NCBI GenBank assembly: GCA_965263325.1
Contig: CBDHGY010000002.1
Span: 1,364,001-1,428,000, forward strand
DNA: 64,000 nt
Direction: 5' to 3'
Source of the DNA: CBDHGY01 sp965263325
GTDB taxonomy: Bacteria > Pseudomonadota > Alphaproteobacteria > Caulobacterales > Hyphomonadaceae
Shown: positions 53,850 through 62,490 of the stretch, in pieces
Numbering within the stretch: the first letter of the stretch is position 1
Layout: each line of letters begins with the position of its first letter
Position numbers and translations under genes: made by a program
Notes under the pieces: generated by a model
The model's database searches: none
What the model saw: the letters and a program-made list of their open reading frames with translations, nothing else
What the model was told of the DNA's origin: nothing

Positions 53850-55721
53850 CTAATCTATTGGCAGATGCTCCGCCAAAAAGGCGAGGCTCTCTTCGATTAT
53901 TTTTCTGCGTGACGCGGTGTTGTACATCCCGTGATCATCGCCCGGCATGGTCACAAGCCGCGCAGACGGAACCTTATTGGCCAAAGCGCGAGACTGATCA
54001 TACTCAACGGTCGTGTCTTCCTTTCCGTGAATGAGTAAGATCGGCTGACGATATTCAGACGCACGATCAAGCGGGGATATCTCACGCTTTGCACTTCGGC
54101 TCGTTTTGTAAATGTCACCCATATATTGTTCCCAATAAGCAAATGTCGCGCGCCCACCTTCTGCAATCTCGGCGGGATTGGTCACGCCGTTGATCGAGAT
54201 GAGGCATTTTGCATTTTGAGCATCAAGTAACCCGATCATAAGTGACGAGTACCCGCCATATGACCACCCCATTGAGCAATATCCACCCGGTTTCGCGATA
54301 CCTTGCGAGACGAGATAGTTCGCACCGTTGATTACGTCCGTCACCATCTTGCCACCGAACTCACCAAACCCGGCATTCCGAAATTCAACGCCATACCCGG
54401 CAGAGCCGCGAAAATTAGGCTGCAGCACAACATATCCCTGAGAAGCGAGAGCTTGAGCCAGCCAATCGTATTCTGCTGTATCTCGAGACTCCGGTCCGCC
54501 ATGCGGAAGCAGGACTAGCGGAAAAGGACCATCAGCTTTTGTTTTACCAGGTGGCAAGGTCAGATATGCCGGAATTTCAAGCCCATCGCTTGCATCATAA
54601 GTTATCGAGAATACGCTGCTCAACTGCTCCTTCCCAAGCCAGGGGGCCTCGCTACCAATTGGTGAAATCGAGGGAACAGCGGTATCGTAAATATAGAATT
54701 GTTCAGGGGTCCCGATATCTCTGGCGCGCACTACGAATATCTGTCGATTCTTCGTCCATGATGAAAGCACGACACTATCAGCATTCAGTGCTGCCTTTGC
54801 ATCCTTAGCCACTTTAGCGAAAGTCTCATCGAGATATTGTCGCTGAGGCAAATCCTTCGTGTAACCATAGCCAACGACAGTATTGGTAAATCTATCTTCA
54901 ACCGTTTCGACGTTACCTAATTTTTCACCGTCAAAACTCACTGGTTGTAACGAACCGTCGATGAGCGAGAGTTCGTGCAAGCCCTGTCGACTCGGTTCTT
55001 TAAAATCAAGCATGACGCTCTTTTGTCCATCACCCAACCCTTCGATATCGAAAGGAAGAACTTCAACGTCATCTAGCTCGAGAACCAGATTTCGTTTATC
55101 CAGCCAGCTGAATATTTTTACGGTATCGTCATACCATTCAAATTCAGCAATTTTCTCTCCCGTTTGATCACGCCAAAAATAACGGCTGCCACGTTGAGAA
55201 ATTTCTTCTCTCTTACCTTTTCCATTTTTCAAATTTACTTTGAAGGACTGTGCGCCTGTATCGATTTGAATGTAATCTTTCTGTCCTTCCAGCAAGGAAC
55301 TCACATTCGTCAGACTGACATAGTTCTGTCGGTTTTTAAGTAGAATCTCCGAATTGCCTGTCTCCAAGTTGTAAGCAACCAAACGTTTGAAGTTATAATC
55401 TCTAAGGCCTGAAGACGTTTTCACGGTGTCGAACATTTCGATCGCATAAATCAAGTAGTCTGCGTTTGGCCAAAAGAAGTACTCCAACCGCACATTTGCA
55501 TCCACTTTAATCAGGCGAGGACGCGCATCACTATCAAGCGTGTAGATGCAAATCGCTGGCACCCCTTGCGGAGAACACCCAAGTGCCAGATGTTTCCCAT
55601 CTGGAGAAATTTCCGCGTCCCAGGTTTCTGCGATTGTACCAAATGTCTCAGCAGGCGTTTGAGCATGCGCCGCAAAAACGGTACACGCTGCCGCCAAAAT
55701 GGAAGCTACGATCTTTTTCAT
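53850..55721 (-). CDS. secreted S9 family prolyl oligopeptidase-like peptidase
   Basis: The protein has 623 residues. A signal peptide (VASILAAACTVFAAHA) precedes a beta-propeller of about 340 residues and the C-terminal hydrolase domain: nucleophile Ser in GWSYGGYSS (near residue 485), acid Asp in HGKEDTTVEYDQS and His in PGDDHGMYN. It releases dipeptides or acylated residues from short peptides in the periplasm. Sixty bases encoding the His end of the gene recur just upstream of its start. Confidence 0.92.
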   Translation of the reverse strand: MKKIVASILAAACTVFAAHAQTPAETFGTIAETWDAEISPDGKHLALGCSPQGVPAICIYTLDSDARPRLIKVDANVRLEYFFWPNADYLIYAIEMFDTVKTSSGLRDYNFKRLVAYNLETGNSEILLKNRQNYVSLTNVSSLLEGQKDYIQIDTGAQSFKVNLKNGKGKREEISQRGSRYFWRDQTGEKIAEFEWYDDTVKIFSWLDKRNLVLELDDVEVLPFDIEGLGDGQKSVMLDFKEPSRQGLHELSLIDGSLQPVSFDGEKLGNVETVEDRFTNTVVGYGYTKDLPQRQYLDETFAKVAKDAKAALNADSVVLSSWTKNRQIFVVRARDIGTPEQFYIYDTAVPSISPIGSEAPWLGKEQLSSVFSITYDASDGLEIPAYLTLPPGKTKADGPFPLVLLPHGGPESRDTAEYDWLAQALASQGYVVLQPNFRGSAGYGVEFRNAGFGEFGGKMVTDVINGANYLVSQGIAKPGGYCSMGWSYGGYSSLMIGLLDAQNAKCLISINGVTNPAEIAEGGRATFAYWEQYMGDIYKTSRSAKREISPLDRASEYRQPILLIHGKEDTTVEYDQSRALANKVPSARLVTMPGDDHGMYNTASRRKIIEESLAFLAEHLPID

Positions 55722-55729
55722 GATGTGCC

Positions 55730-55865
55730 CTACACTTTCCCTTTAAGGATGAAAGCAACACATCTTCTCATTTTGCGCAAGTTAGGTGAGGCAGCTTTAA
55801 TAATCTTTCTGCGTGACGCGGTGTTGTACATACCGTGATCATCGCCCGGCATGGTGACAAGCCGC
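55730..55865 (-). pseudogene. remnant of the 3' end of an S9 peptidase gene
   Basis: Bases 55806-55865 match 53902-53961 at 58 of 60 positions and encode RLVTMPGDDHGMYNTASRRK, the catalytic His end of the S9 peptidase, on the same strand. The frame then diverges and stops at 55730, nine bases before the intact peptidase start. It looks like what is left of a deleted or rearranged tandem copy. Confidence 0.7.
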
Positions 55866-55870
55866 ATATA

Positions 55871-55912
55871 AAAAATAGCGGTCACCGGGGAGGAGGAAAA
55901 CCCGGCGACCGC
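55871..55912 (-). terminator. intrinsic terminator of the urcA gene
   Basis: GCGGTC-A-CCGGG pairs with CCCGG-C-GACCGC around an 11-base loop. Read on the minus strand it is followed by TATTTTTT. It lies 15 bases after the urcA stop. Confidence 0.75.
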
Positions 55913-55926
55913 TTGGTGCTAAACCT

Positions 55927-56280
55927 TTACAGGCTAGCAAAATCGAGTACGCGCGCAGGCTCTTCGATTTTCATGTTTGAAGCTGCGTAAACCGTACTCA
56001 GGCGCTCATTGCTGATCTGTTTTACAGCTTGGAAGATCAAGTCTTTCTGACAAACGTCATCTACCAATGCACGACCGGTAAAGGGCGCACGGATTTTGCA
56101 GGCATTGGCTGTTTTGCGAACAATCTTGCTGAACACTTTCTCTGCTCCAGCGTCTGTTTCAAGCAAAGATGCGTCGTATGTAAACTCAGCATCAACACGC
56201 TCATATTTCGAACTGTCTGCAGCCGCAGAAAGTGAAATTGCAAACGCGCAAACGATTGCGAGGGAGGAAACACGGATCAT
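55927..56280 (-). CDS. UrcA family protein
   Basis: The protein has 117 residues. A signal peptide (VCAFAISLSAAADS) precedes a helical domain with YDASLLETDAGAEKVFSKIV and two Cys (ACKIRAPF and DVCQKDLI), the UrcA pattern seen in sphingomonads and Hyphomonadaceae. Function is unknown; periplasmic. AAGGA precedes the ATG. Confidence 0.82.
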   Translation of the reverse strand: MIRVSSLAIVCAFAISLSAAADSSKYERVDAEFTYDASLLETDAGAEKVFSKIVRKTANACKIRAPFTGRALVDDVCQKDLIFQAVKQISNERLSTVYAASNMKIEEPARVLDFASL

Positions 56281-56480
56281 TTGGTCTGGTCCTTTTGGAT
56301 TGAAATACGTAGCCCTTGGTCGAAGCTACGCGCGCCGTATCCGTGCTTTCCTCAACGCCCTGATGGCGATTAAGTGACACTCAAATGAAGTTCGTTTTCG
56401 GCTCCGTAATGATCGCTGTAGGTGCCGAAAATGTTAGAGAAATTCGGCACCATGAAAATCGGGATAGTCGCTATGCGATA

Positions 56481-59093
56481 TTAGTTCAGCGCCGCTGCAC
56501 CTTTGGCGAACTCATTCGGAACACCATTGATGGCGAGGCTATCACCTTCAACATCAATACTAACGCTTTCGCCATCACCGATGCGGCCTTCCAACAACAG
56601 GCGCGCAAGAGGGTCTTGGAGCTCTTTCTGGATGACACGTTTCAACGGACGTGCGCCATATACGGGATCGTATCCACGCGCTGCAAGCCAGCTGCGCGCA
56701 GCCTCCGTCATCTCAAGCGATAGCTTACGCGTCTTGAGTAGGATCGCCAGACGATCGACCTGAATGTCGACAATCCTGTCAATCTCTGCGCGGCCGAGGC
56801 GTTTGAATAGAACAGTCTCATCTATCCGGTTGATAAATTCGGGGCGGAAATGTCCTCGGATTGCATCGTCAACAGCGCTGCGCTGAGCAGGCGTGATCTC
56901 GCCTTCGTCGCCTGATGCAAGCGCATCAGATCCAAGATTTGACGTCATGATAATGATGGTATTCTTAAAATCGACCGTGCGTCCCTGCCCATCTGTAAGA
57001 CGGCCGTCATCCAGAACTTGCAACAAGGTGTTGAACAAATCCGGATGCGCTTTCTCAACCTCATCAAAAAGGACGACTTGATAGGGCCTGCGGCGCACGC
57101 TTTCCGTCAGCACGCCGCCTTGATCATAGCCAACATATCCCGGCGGCGCACCGATCAAACGCGCCACAGAATGTTTCTCCGAATATTCTGACATATCGAG
57201 CCGCAGGATCGCGGTATCATCATCGAACATGAACTCTGCAAGCGCTTTTGTGAGTTCAGTCTTTCCGACGCCCGTCGGTCCGACGAATAAGAATGAACCA
57301 ATTGGACGGTTCGGGTCCTGCAGGCCTGCGCGCGCACGCCGAACCGCGTTCGAAACAGCGCTCAAAGCTTCATTCTGGCCAACAACGCGCTCGCGCAGAA
57401 CATCTTCCATGGCGAGCAATTTTTCGCGCTCACCCTCCATCATTTTCTCAACGGGTACGCCTGTCCACTTTGAAACGACTTGCGCGATGTGATCCGGCTG
57501 GACAACTTCAGATACGAGGCCGCCCGACGGCGTATCCCCGCTTTCGACCGCGGCGATTTCGGCTTCCAGCTGCGGAATGGTCCCATATTTCAGCTCGGAC
57601 GCCTTGGTGAGATCGCCGGTACGCTCGGCTTCGGCCATATCTGCAAATGCCCGGTCAAGTTTCTCTTTGGCTGATGCTGCACCTTGAAGCTTTTGCTTCT
57701 CAGCCGACCAGGCCGCCGTCAGCTCGCTCGACTTTGCCTGCAGCTCACCAATTTCCTTTTCGATGTCCTGCAAGCGCTCTTTGGACGATTTGTCCTTTTC
57801 CTTTTTGAGCGCTTCAGCTTCGATTCGGATTTGCATGAGACGCCGATCAATCTCGTCAAGCTCCTCTGGTTTGGAGTCGACTTGCATGCGGAGGCGAGAA
57901 GCGGCCTCATCCATGAGATCAATCGCTTTGTCCGGTAAGAAGCGGTCTGTGATGTAGCGGTTTGACAACGTGGCCGCTGACACAATCGCGGCATCTGAAA
58001 CGCGCACTCCGTGATGCGCTTCGTAACGGCCTTTCAACCCGCGAAGGATCGATATTGTGTCCTCAACGTTTGGCTCGTCAACATAGACAGCTAGGAACCG
58101 CCGCGCGAGCGCCGCATCTCCTTCGACATATTTCCGGTATTCGTCGAGCGTGGTTGCACCAACACAATGAAGATCACCGCGCGCGAGCGCCGGTTTTAAG
58201 AGGTTGGAGGCATCCATCGCGCCATCAGTTTTTCCAGCACCGACCAGCGTATGCATTTCATCGATGAAAAGGATAACGCCGCCATCCGATTGCTCGACTT
58301 CTTTCAGAACCGCCTTCAGACGTTCTTCAAATTCACCGCGGAATTTCGCACCAGCGATGAGCGCGCCCATATCGAGCGCCAGCAGTCGCTTACCCTTCAA
58401 ACTCTCAGGCACATCGCCGTTAACGAGGCGCAGCGCCAAACCCTCGGCGATCGCGGTTTTACCCACGCCAGGCTCACCAATCAGAACGGGATTGTTTTTT
58501 GAGCGCCGCGAGAGCACCTGCATCGTTCGTCGGATTTCTTCGTCGCGCCCAATAACGGGATCAAGCTTTCCGTCACGCGCATCCTGGGTAAAGTCCCGGG
58601 TGTATTTCTTCAGCGCTTCATAACCCTGCTCAGCGGTTTCGGTATCAGCTGTTCGGCCCTGGCGAAGTTGAACGACAGCGGCTTCTAGGTTTTTCGCACT
58701 TGCGCCGACAGCGCTTAATGCTTGCGCGGCGTTCGACTTGCCGCGCGCGACGGCAATAAGCAGGCGTTCGACGGTAACATATGCGTCGCCCGCTTTCTTC
58801 GCGCTTGTTTCAGCATCGGCAAAGAGTTTTGCGCCGTCACTCGAAAGTGACAGGCCACCATTGCCGCCGGTTACTTTAGGAAGCTTGCGCAGTTCATCTT
58901 CGACCGACTGCAAAACAAGTTCGGGTTTTCCGCCAACTGCGCGGACCAAGTTGGCCGCAAGTTGATCGCGATCCTCGAGCAACGCTTTGAGGATGTGGTC
59001 CGGCGTTAGTTTCTGGTGGTCAGATGCAAGCGCGATGGTTTGCGCTGATTGCAGGATTGAGCGCGCACGCTCGGTGTACGTATCAATATTCAT
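56481..59093 (-). CDS. clpB: ATP-dependent chaperone ClpB
   Basis: The protein has 870 residues. Clp_N repeats, a first AAA+ module (GEPGVGKTAIAEGLA), the coiled-coil M domain (about 400-520) that distinguishes ClpB from ClpA/C, and a second AAA+ module (GPTGVGKTELTKALA) are all present. It dissolves protein aggregates with DnaK. A sigma-32-like promoter lies about 85 bases upstream. Confidence 0.97.
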   Translation of the reverse strand: MNIDTYTERARSILQSAQTIALASDHQKLTPDHILKALLEDRDQLAANLVRAVGGKPELVLQSVEDELRKLPKVTGGNGGLSLSSDGAKLFADAETSAKKAGDAYVTVERLLIAVARGKSNAAQALSAVGASAKNLEAAVVQLRQGRTADTETAEQGYEALKKYTRDFTQDARDGKLDPVIGRDEEIRRTMQVLSRRSKNNPVLIGEPGVGKTAIAEGLALRLVNGDVPESLKGKRLLALDMGALIAGAKFRGEFEERLKAVLKEVEQSDGGVILFIDEMHTLVGAGKTDGAMDASNLLKPALARGDLHCVGATTLDEYRKYVEGDAALARRFLAVYVDEPNVEDTISILRGLKGRYEAHHGVRVSDAAIVSAATLSNRYITDRFLPDKAIDLMDEAASRLRMQVDSKPEELDEIDRRLMQIRIEAEALKKEKDKSSKERLQDIEKEIGELQAKSSELTAAWSAEKQKLQGAASAKEKLDRAFADMAEAERTGDLTKASELKYGTIPQLEAEIAAVESGDTPSGGLVSEVVQPDHIAQVVSKWTGVPVEKMMEGEREKLLAMEDVLRERVVGQNEALSAVSNAVRRARAGLQDPNRPIGSFLFVGPTGVGKTELTKALAEFMFDDDTAILRLDMSEYSEKHSVARLIGAPPGYVGYDQGGVLTESVRRRPYQVVLFDEVEKAHPDLFNTLLQVLDDGRLTDGQGRTVDFKNTIIIMTSNLGSDALASGDEGEITPAQRSAVDDAIRGHFRPEFINRIDETVLFKRLGRAEIDRIVDIQVDRLAILLKTRKLSLEMTEAARSWLAARGYDPVYGARPLKRVIQKELQDPLARLLLEGRIGDGESVSIDVEGDSLAINGVPNEFAKGAAALN

Positions 59094-59176
59094 CTCTCAT
59101 CCCCTGTCAAAAGGCAGATCAGTTAGTGTTGGAAACCTGCGCCCCGCTAAGCAGCAACGCGGTGTTTATGGAGATG

Positions 59177-59205
59177 AGATGGGGATCGCGCCTTCACGGC
59201 GCAAG
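59177..59205 (-). promoter_or_regulatory. sigma-32-like heat-shock promoter of clpB
   Basis: On the minus strand CTTGCGC, 14 bases, then CCCCATCT resembles the heat-shock consensus CTTGAAA/CCCCATNT and lies about 85 bases before clpB. GCGCC-TTCAC-GGCGC across the -35 part could instead be a weak hairpin after the DUF4167 gene. Confidence 0.5.
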
Positions 59206-59214
59206 TAGGTATAA

Positions 59215-59781
59215 TTACTCAGCTGCTGCTTCAGCTTCGTCTTTTGCTGGTTTTTTCTTGCGCCCGCGAGCAACGGTTTTCAACACACCGTCATCTTCAT
59301 CAAGTGCGCCGTTTGCTTCAGCTTTTTCTTTCTTTTTATATGTTTTGCGGCGCTTTGGCTTTTCTTCCTTTTCCGCAGTTTCAGGAGCGTCTTCGCGTCC
59401 AGCTTCAGCCTCGGCACCGGCGGCATCTACCGCTTCCACCTCTTCTGATTCGCCGCGTGCTTCGCGTTCTTCACGGCGCTTTGCATCTCTCTCAGCATTG
59501 CGCGCTTCTCTTTCTTCGCGCTGTTTTGCGACAGCTGCGTCAATCTCATAGACGATTCTTTGATAGTGCTCTGCGTGCTGGAAATACCCTTCCGCAGCAA
59601 TTCGGTCGCCGCCTCGCAAAGCATCGCTGGCATACTGTTGATACTTATCAAGAACTTGCTTTGCCGAACCGCGGATACGCACGTCTGGTCCATTCGAATC
59701 GTAATGCTTGTTCGGATTCGTATTGTCCTTGTTATTATTATTGTTCTTATTGCGCCGACCTCGGCCGCGTGGACGATTCAT
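59215..59781 (-). CDS. DUF4167 domain protein
   Basis: The protein has 188 residues. A basic Asn-rich N-terminus (RGRRNKNNNNNKDNTN) precedes the DUF4167 core (VRIRGSAKQVLDKYQQYASD, GDRIAAEGYFQHAEHYQRIV). A long charged tail of Glu, Ala and Lys follows. This gene usually stands next to prmC and prfA in alphaproteobacteria; RNA or ribosome binding is suspected from the basic part, but the role is not proven. Confidence 0.92.
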   Translation of the reverse strand: MNRPRGRGRRNKNNNNNKDNTNPNKHYDSNGPDVRIRGSAKQVLDKYQQYASDALRGGDRIAAEGYFQHAEHYQRIVYEIDAAVAKQREEREARNAERDAKRREEREARGESEEVEAVDAAGAEAEAGREDAPETAEKEEKPKRRKTYKKKEKAEANGALDEDDGVLKTVARGRKKKPAKDEAEAAAE

Positions 59782-59952
59782 ATCTATAAATCCTGATCAT
59801 ATTGCCTGAGTTTGCAGGCCTATTTTCGCTAAGTGCCCTTACCTTGAGCGATTTGTTCCAAGTTATTGCGAAACACGATTAGCGATGGACGGTACCAGCC
59901 TGATCAACATCGCTATACGAGTATTAGCCGCATTGGGCGCGCTCGCCAAGTG

Positions 59953-60813
59953 TTATTTTCTTATACCTTGCTGGAATGTTAATGCGCGTGGATTGCCGCC
60001 CAGGTCCCGTTTCAGAGACTTAAGTTCGAACCCATGCCGCTCCGCGAGAATAGGCACCGATTCTGACTGGTCGTAACCAATCTCCAGCACAAGCGAAGTG
60101 GTGGGGTTCATATTCTCGGCTGAGGCGAAAATGGCGCGATAAGCTGCCAATCCATCGTCGCCCCCGTCTAGAGCGGATATGGGATCATGCTCGCGCACTT
60201 CAATCTGGAGACTGCATATTATTTCCGTTTCGATATAAGGCGGATTGGAGATAATAAGATCTGCATCAGCCCATCCGGTCCAGTTCACCCAATCTGTATG
60301 CAAGAATTCCGACCGCTCACCTAATCCCGTTCTGGCTGCATTTTCCTGTGCAAGGCGTATCGCATCAGCTGACGCATCAATGCCTATGCCGCGCGCATGT
60401 GAACGTTGTGAGAGGCACGCGAGCAACAAACACCCCGAACCGGTTCCGAGATCTGCAATAACACCGCTGAAATTTTCGGGTAGCATATCCAGCGCCGCTT
60501 CGACGACCACTTCACTATCTGGGCGCGGGATCAATGCACGCGCATCCGATAGAAGTTCCAATCCGAAAAATTCGACCGTGCCCAAAATATGTTGCAAGGG
60601 TACGCGCGCCGCGCGCCGCGTAACCATTACCTGAAAGCGTTGATAATCGTCTCCCCTGCCTACTTCGTCGCGTTCTCGCGTAATGACTTCGGAAGCGCTA
60701 AGGCCCAGCCCATGCTGTGCGAGCAGCCGGGCTTCACGTCTTGGGTCGACAATTCCAGCGGCTCGGAGCGCGCGCGCAGCTTCGGTCAACACATCACCGA
60801 GCGTTTGCGTCAC
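59953..60813 (-). CDS. prmC: release factor glutamine methyltransferase
   Basis: The protein has 286 residues. An N-terminal helical domain is followed by the SAM domain (VIADLGTGSGCLLLACLSQR) and the catalytic NPPYI. It methylates the Gln of the GGQ motif in RF1 and RF2. GTG at 60813 overlaps the prfA stop as GTGA, which points to translational coupling; a GTG at 60828 is possible. Confidence 0.93.
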   Translation of the reverse strand: MTQTLGDVLTEAARALRAAGIVDPRREARLLAQHGLGLSASEVITRERDEVGRGDDYQRFQVMVTRRAARVPLQHILGTVEFFGLELLSDARALIPRPDSEVVVEAALDMLPENFSGVIADLGTGSGCLLLACLSQRSHARGIGIDASADAIRLAQENAARTGLGERSEFLHTDWVNWTGWADADLIISNPPYIETEIICSLQIEVREHDPISALDGGDDGLAAYRAIFASAENMNPTTSLVLEIGYDQSESVPILAERHGFELKSLKRDLGGNPRALTFQQGIRK

Positions 60814-61886
60814 CCCTGCTCTTCCCACTCCGCCAGACGACGCGCCTGATCATCGGCAATGAGCGCGGTCACAACGTCTTCAAGTTTGTCGCCTGCAATA
60901 ATCTTGTCCAACGCATAAAGTGTAAGGCCAATCCGGTGATCGGTGACGCGGTTTTCAGGGTAGTTGTAAGTCCGGACTTTTTGCGAACGGTCCCCTGAGC
61001 CAACTTGTTCCTGACGCGCTTCGGCGCGCGCCGCTGCCTGCGCTTCGCGTTCGCGCTCATAAAGGCGGATCTTGAGCTGTTGCATCGCCTTGTCTCGGTT
61101 TACGTGTTGCGACTTCTCCGACGACTGAGCAACAATACCGGTTGGCAAGTGTGTGATCCGAACCGCGGAATCTGTTTTATTGACGTGCTGCCCGCCAGAT
61201 CCCGACGCCCGGTAGGTATCGATGCGAATGTCGGATGGCTTTACTTCGATCTCGATATCCTTCGGCGCCGGCAACACTGCAACGGTCGCCGCCGACGTAT
61301 GAACGCGGCCTTGAGTTTCGGTTGCTGGAACACGCTGCACGCGGTGCACCCCCGACTCCCACTTTAGCCGTCCGAAGACACCTTCGCCATCAACGGAAGC
61401 GATGATCTCCTTGTAGCCACCAACATCGCCTTCGGATGCATCCTGTATTTCAAGCTTCCATCCTTGCAGCTGAGCATAGCGCGAATACATGCGGAAAAGA
61501 TCGCCCGCAAAAATTGCGGCTTCATCACCGCCCGTACCAGAACGAATCTCGAGAACAATCGCTGCCTTATCATCGAGATCTTTCGGCAGAAGCAGCAGTT
61601 GAACTTCCGCCTCAAGCTCTGGCAAACGCACTTTCAGATCTTGTAGTTCTTCTTTGGCAAGTTCGGCCATTTCGGCATCGTCGCCGTCAATCATGGCTTC
61701 AGCTTCTGATATACCCGTCCACACGGCCGTCAGCTCTGCTGCTTTCTCAGCAACAGGCTTCAAGTCAGAGTGTTCTTTTGAAAGCGCGACGATCTCATCA
61801 GTGTCGGTCGCGACGCCCATCCGAGCCTCGATTTCTTCGAACCGGTCGATCACCTGCGTCAATCTTACTTCAGGTATTTTAGCCAT
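60810..61886 (-). CDS. prfA: peptide chain release factor 1
   Basis: The protein has 358 residues with the catalytic GGQHVNKTDSAVR, the RF1 N-terminal helical domain, and a PAT tripeptide (RVPATETQGR) that reads UAG/UAA. It ends translation in the cytoplasm. It is followed by the coupled prmC, DUF4167 and clpB genes on the same strand. Confidence 0.97.
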   Translation of the reverse strand: MAKIPEVRLTQVIDRFEEIEARMGVATDTDEIVALSKEHSDLKPVAEKAAELTAVWTGISEAEAMIDGDDAEMAELAKEELQDLKVRLPELEAEVQLLLLPKDLDDKAAIVLEIRSGTGGDEAAIFAGDLFRMYSRYAQLQGWKLEIQDASEGDVGGYKEIIASVDGEGVFGRLKWESGVHRVQRVPATETQGRVHTSAATVAVLPAPKDIEIEVKPSDIRIDTYRASGSGGQHVNKTDSAVRITHLPTGIVAQSSEKSQHVNRDKAMQQLKIRLYEREREAQAAARAEARQEQVGSGDRSQKVRTYNYPENRVTDHRIGLTLYALDKIIAGDKLEDVVTALIADDQARRLAEWEEQG

Positions 61887-61927
61887 GCAGCGCGATGTAG
61901 GGCGTTTTGCAGCGAAGCGCTAGTGTG

Positions 61928-62431
61928 TCAGCTAACCAGCCTCGCCACCTGTGTACCAGCCAGCACGATCAGCGCAATCGCTGAGGCAAGGAACACAAAG
62001 AAACGCAGCGACACATTGGACGACAAGACCTGAACCAATGAATGTAAAATCCTCAGGCCAACATATGCCCAAGCGGCATACAAGGCTGTTTGAGACATGC
62101 CGCCCGTAAGCGCCACATAGATCATAAGTGCATAGAAAATGGTTGGCTGTTCGTGAAGGTGATTAAAATTGTCAGACACAGCGCGAACATTGGATGGCAG
62201 CGCCTTCATCGCTTCGTCGCTGGTATGGCGTGCATCATTTGGATCGATTTGAGCTTTTTGCATGGCCGGCAAGCGGACCGCGAACATCCACAGCATCATG
62301 AATAATGTCCAGCAAATGAGCACAAGTACGGGTAAAAGAAATGCCTGCCATTGCTCGACAAGACCGCTGTTAAACTGATCCATAAACGCTTGGCGTAAAT
62401 TCTCCTGAATTTCTGAAAACTCCGGTTGCAT
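61928..62431 (-). CDS. MAPEG family membrane protein
   Basis: The protein has 167 residues and four hydrophobic helices with the MAPEG-like middle (PTIFYALMIYVALTGGM, YAAWAYVGLRILHSLVQVLS). The family includes membrane glutathione transferases, but many bacterial members have no proven activity. GGGAGGA before the ATG at 62431 fixes the start. Confidence 0.82.
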   Translation of the reverse strand: MQPEFSEIQENLRQAFMDQFNSGLVEQWQAFLLPVLVLICWTLFMMLWMFAVRLPAMQKAQIDPNDARHTSDEAMKALPSNVRAVSDNFNHLHEQPTIFYALMIYVALTGGMSQTALYAAWAYVGLRILHSLVQVLSSNVSLRFFVFLASAIALIVLAGTQVARLVS

Positions 62432-62490
62432 GTTTGATCCTCCCAAATCAGTGTTTGGGGCAATCTATCAGGCTTTCAGAACAGCGCCAG

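Noticed and set aside
59885..60076. 63-codon plus-strand open frame before prmC end
   Set aside because: It runs antisense into prmC and has no motif or ribosome binding site.
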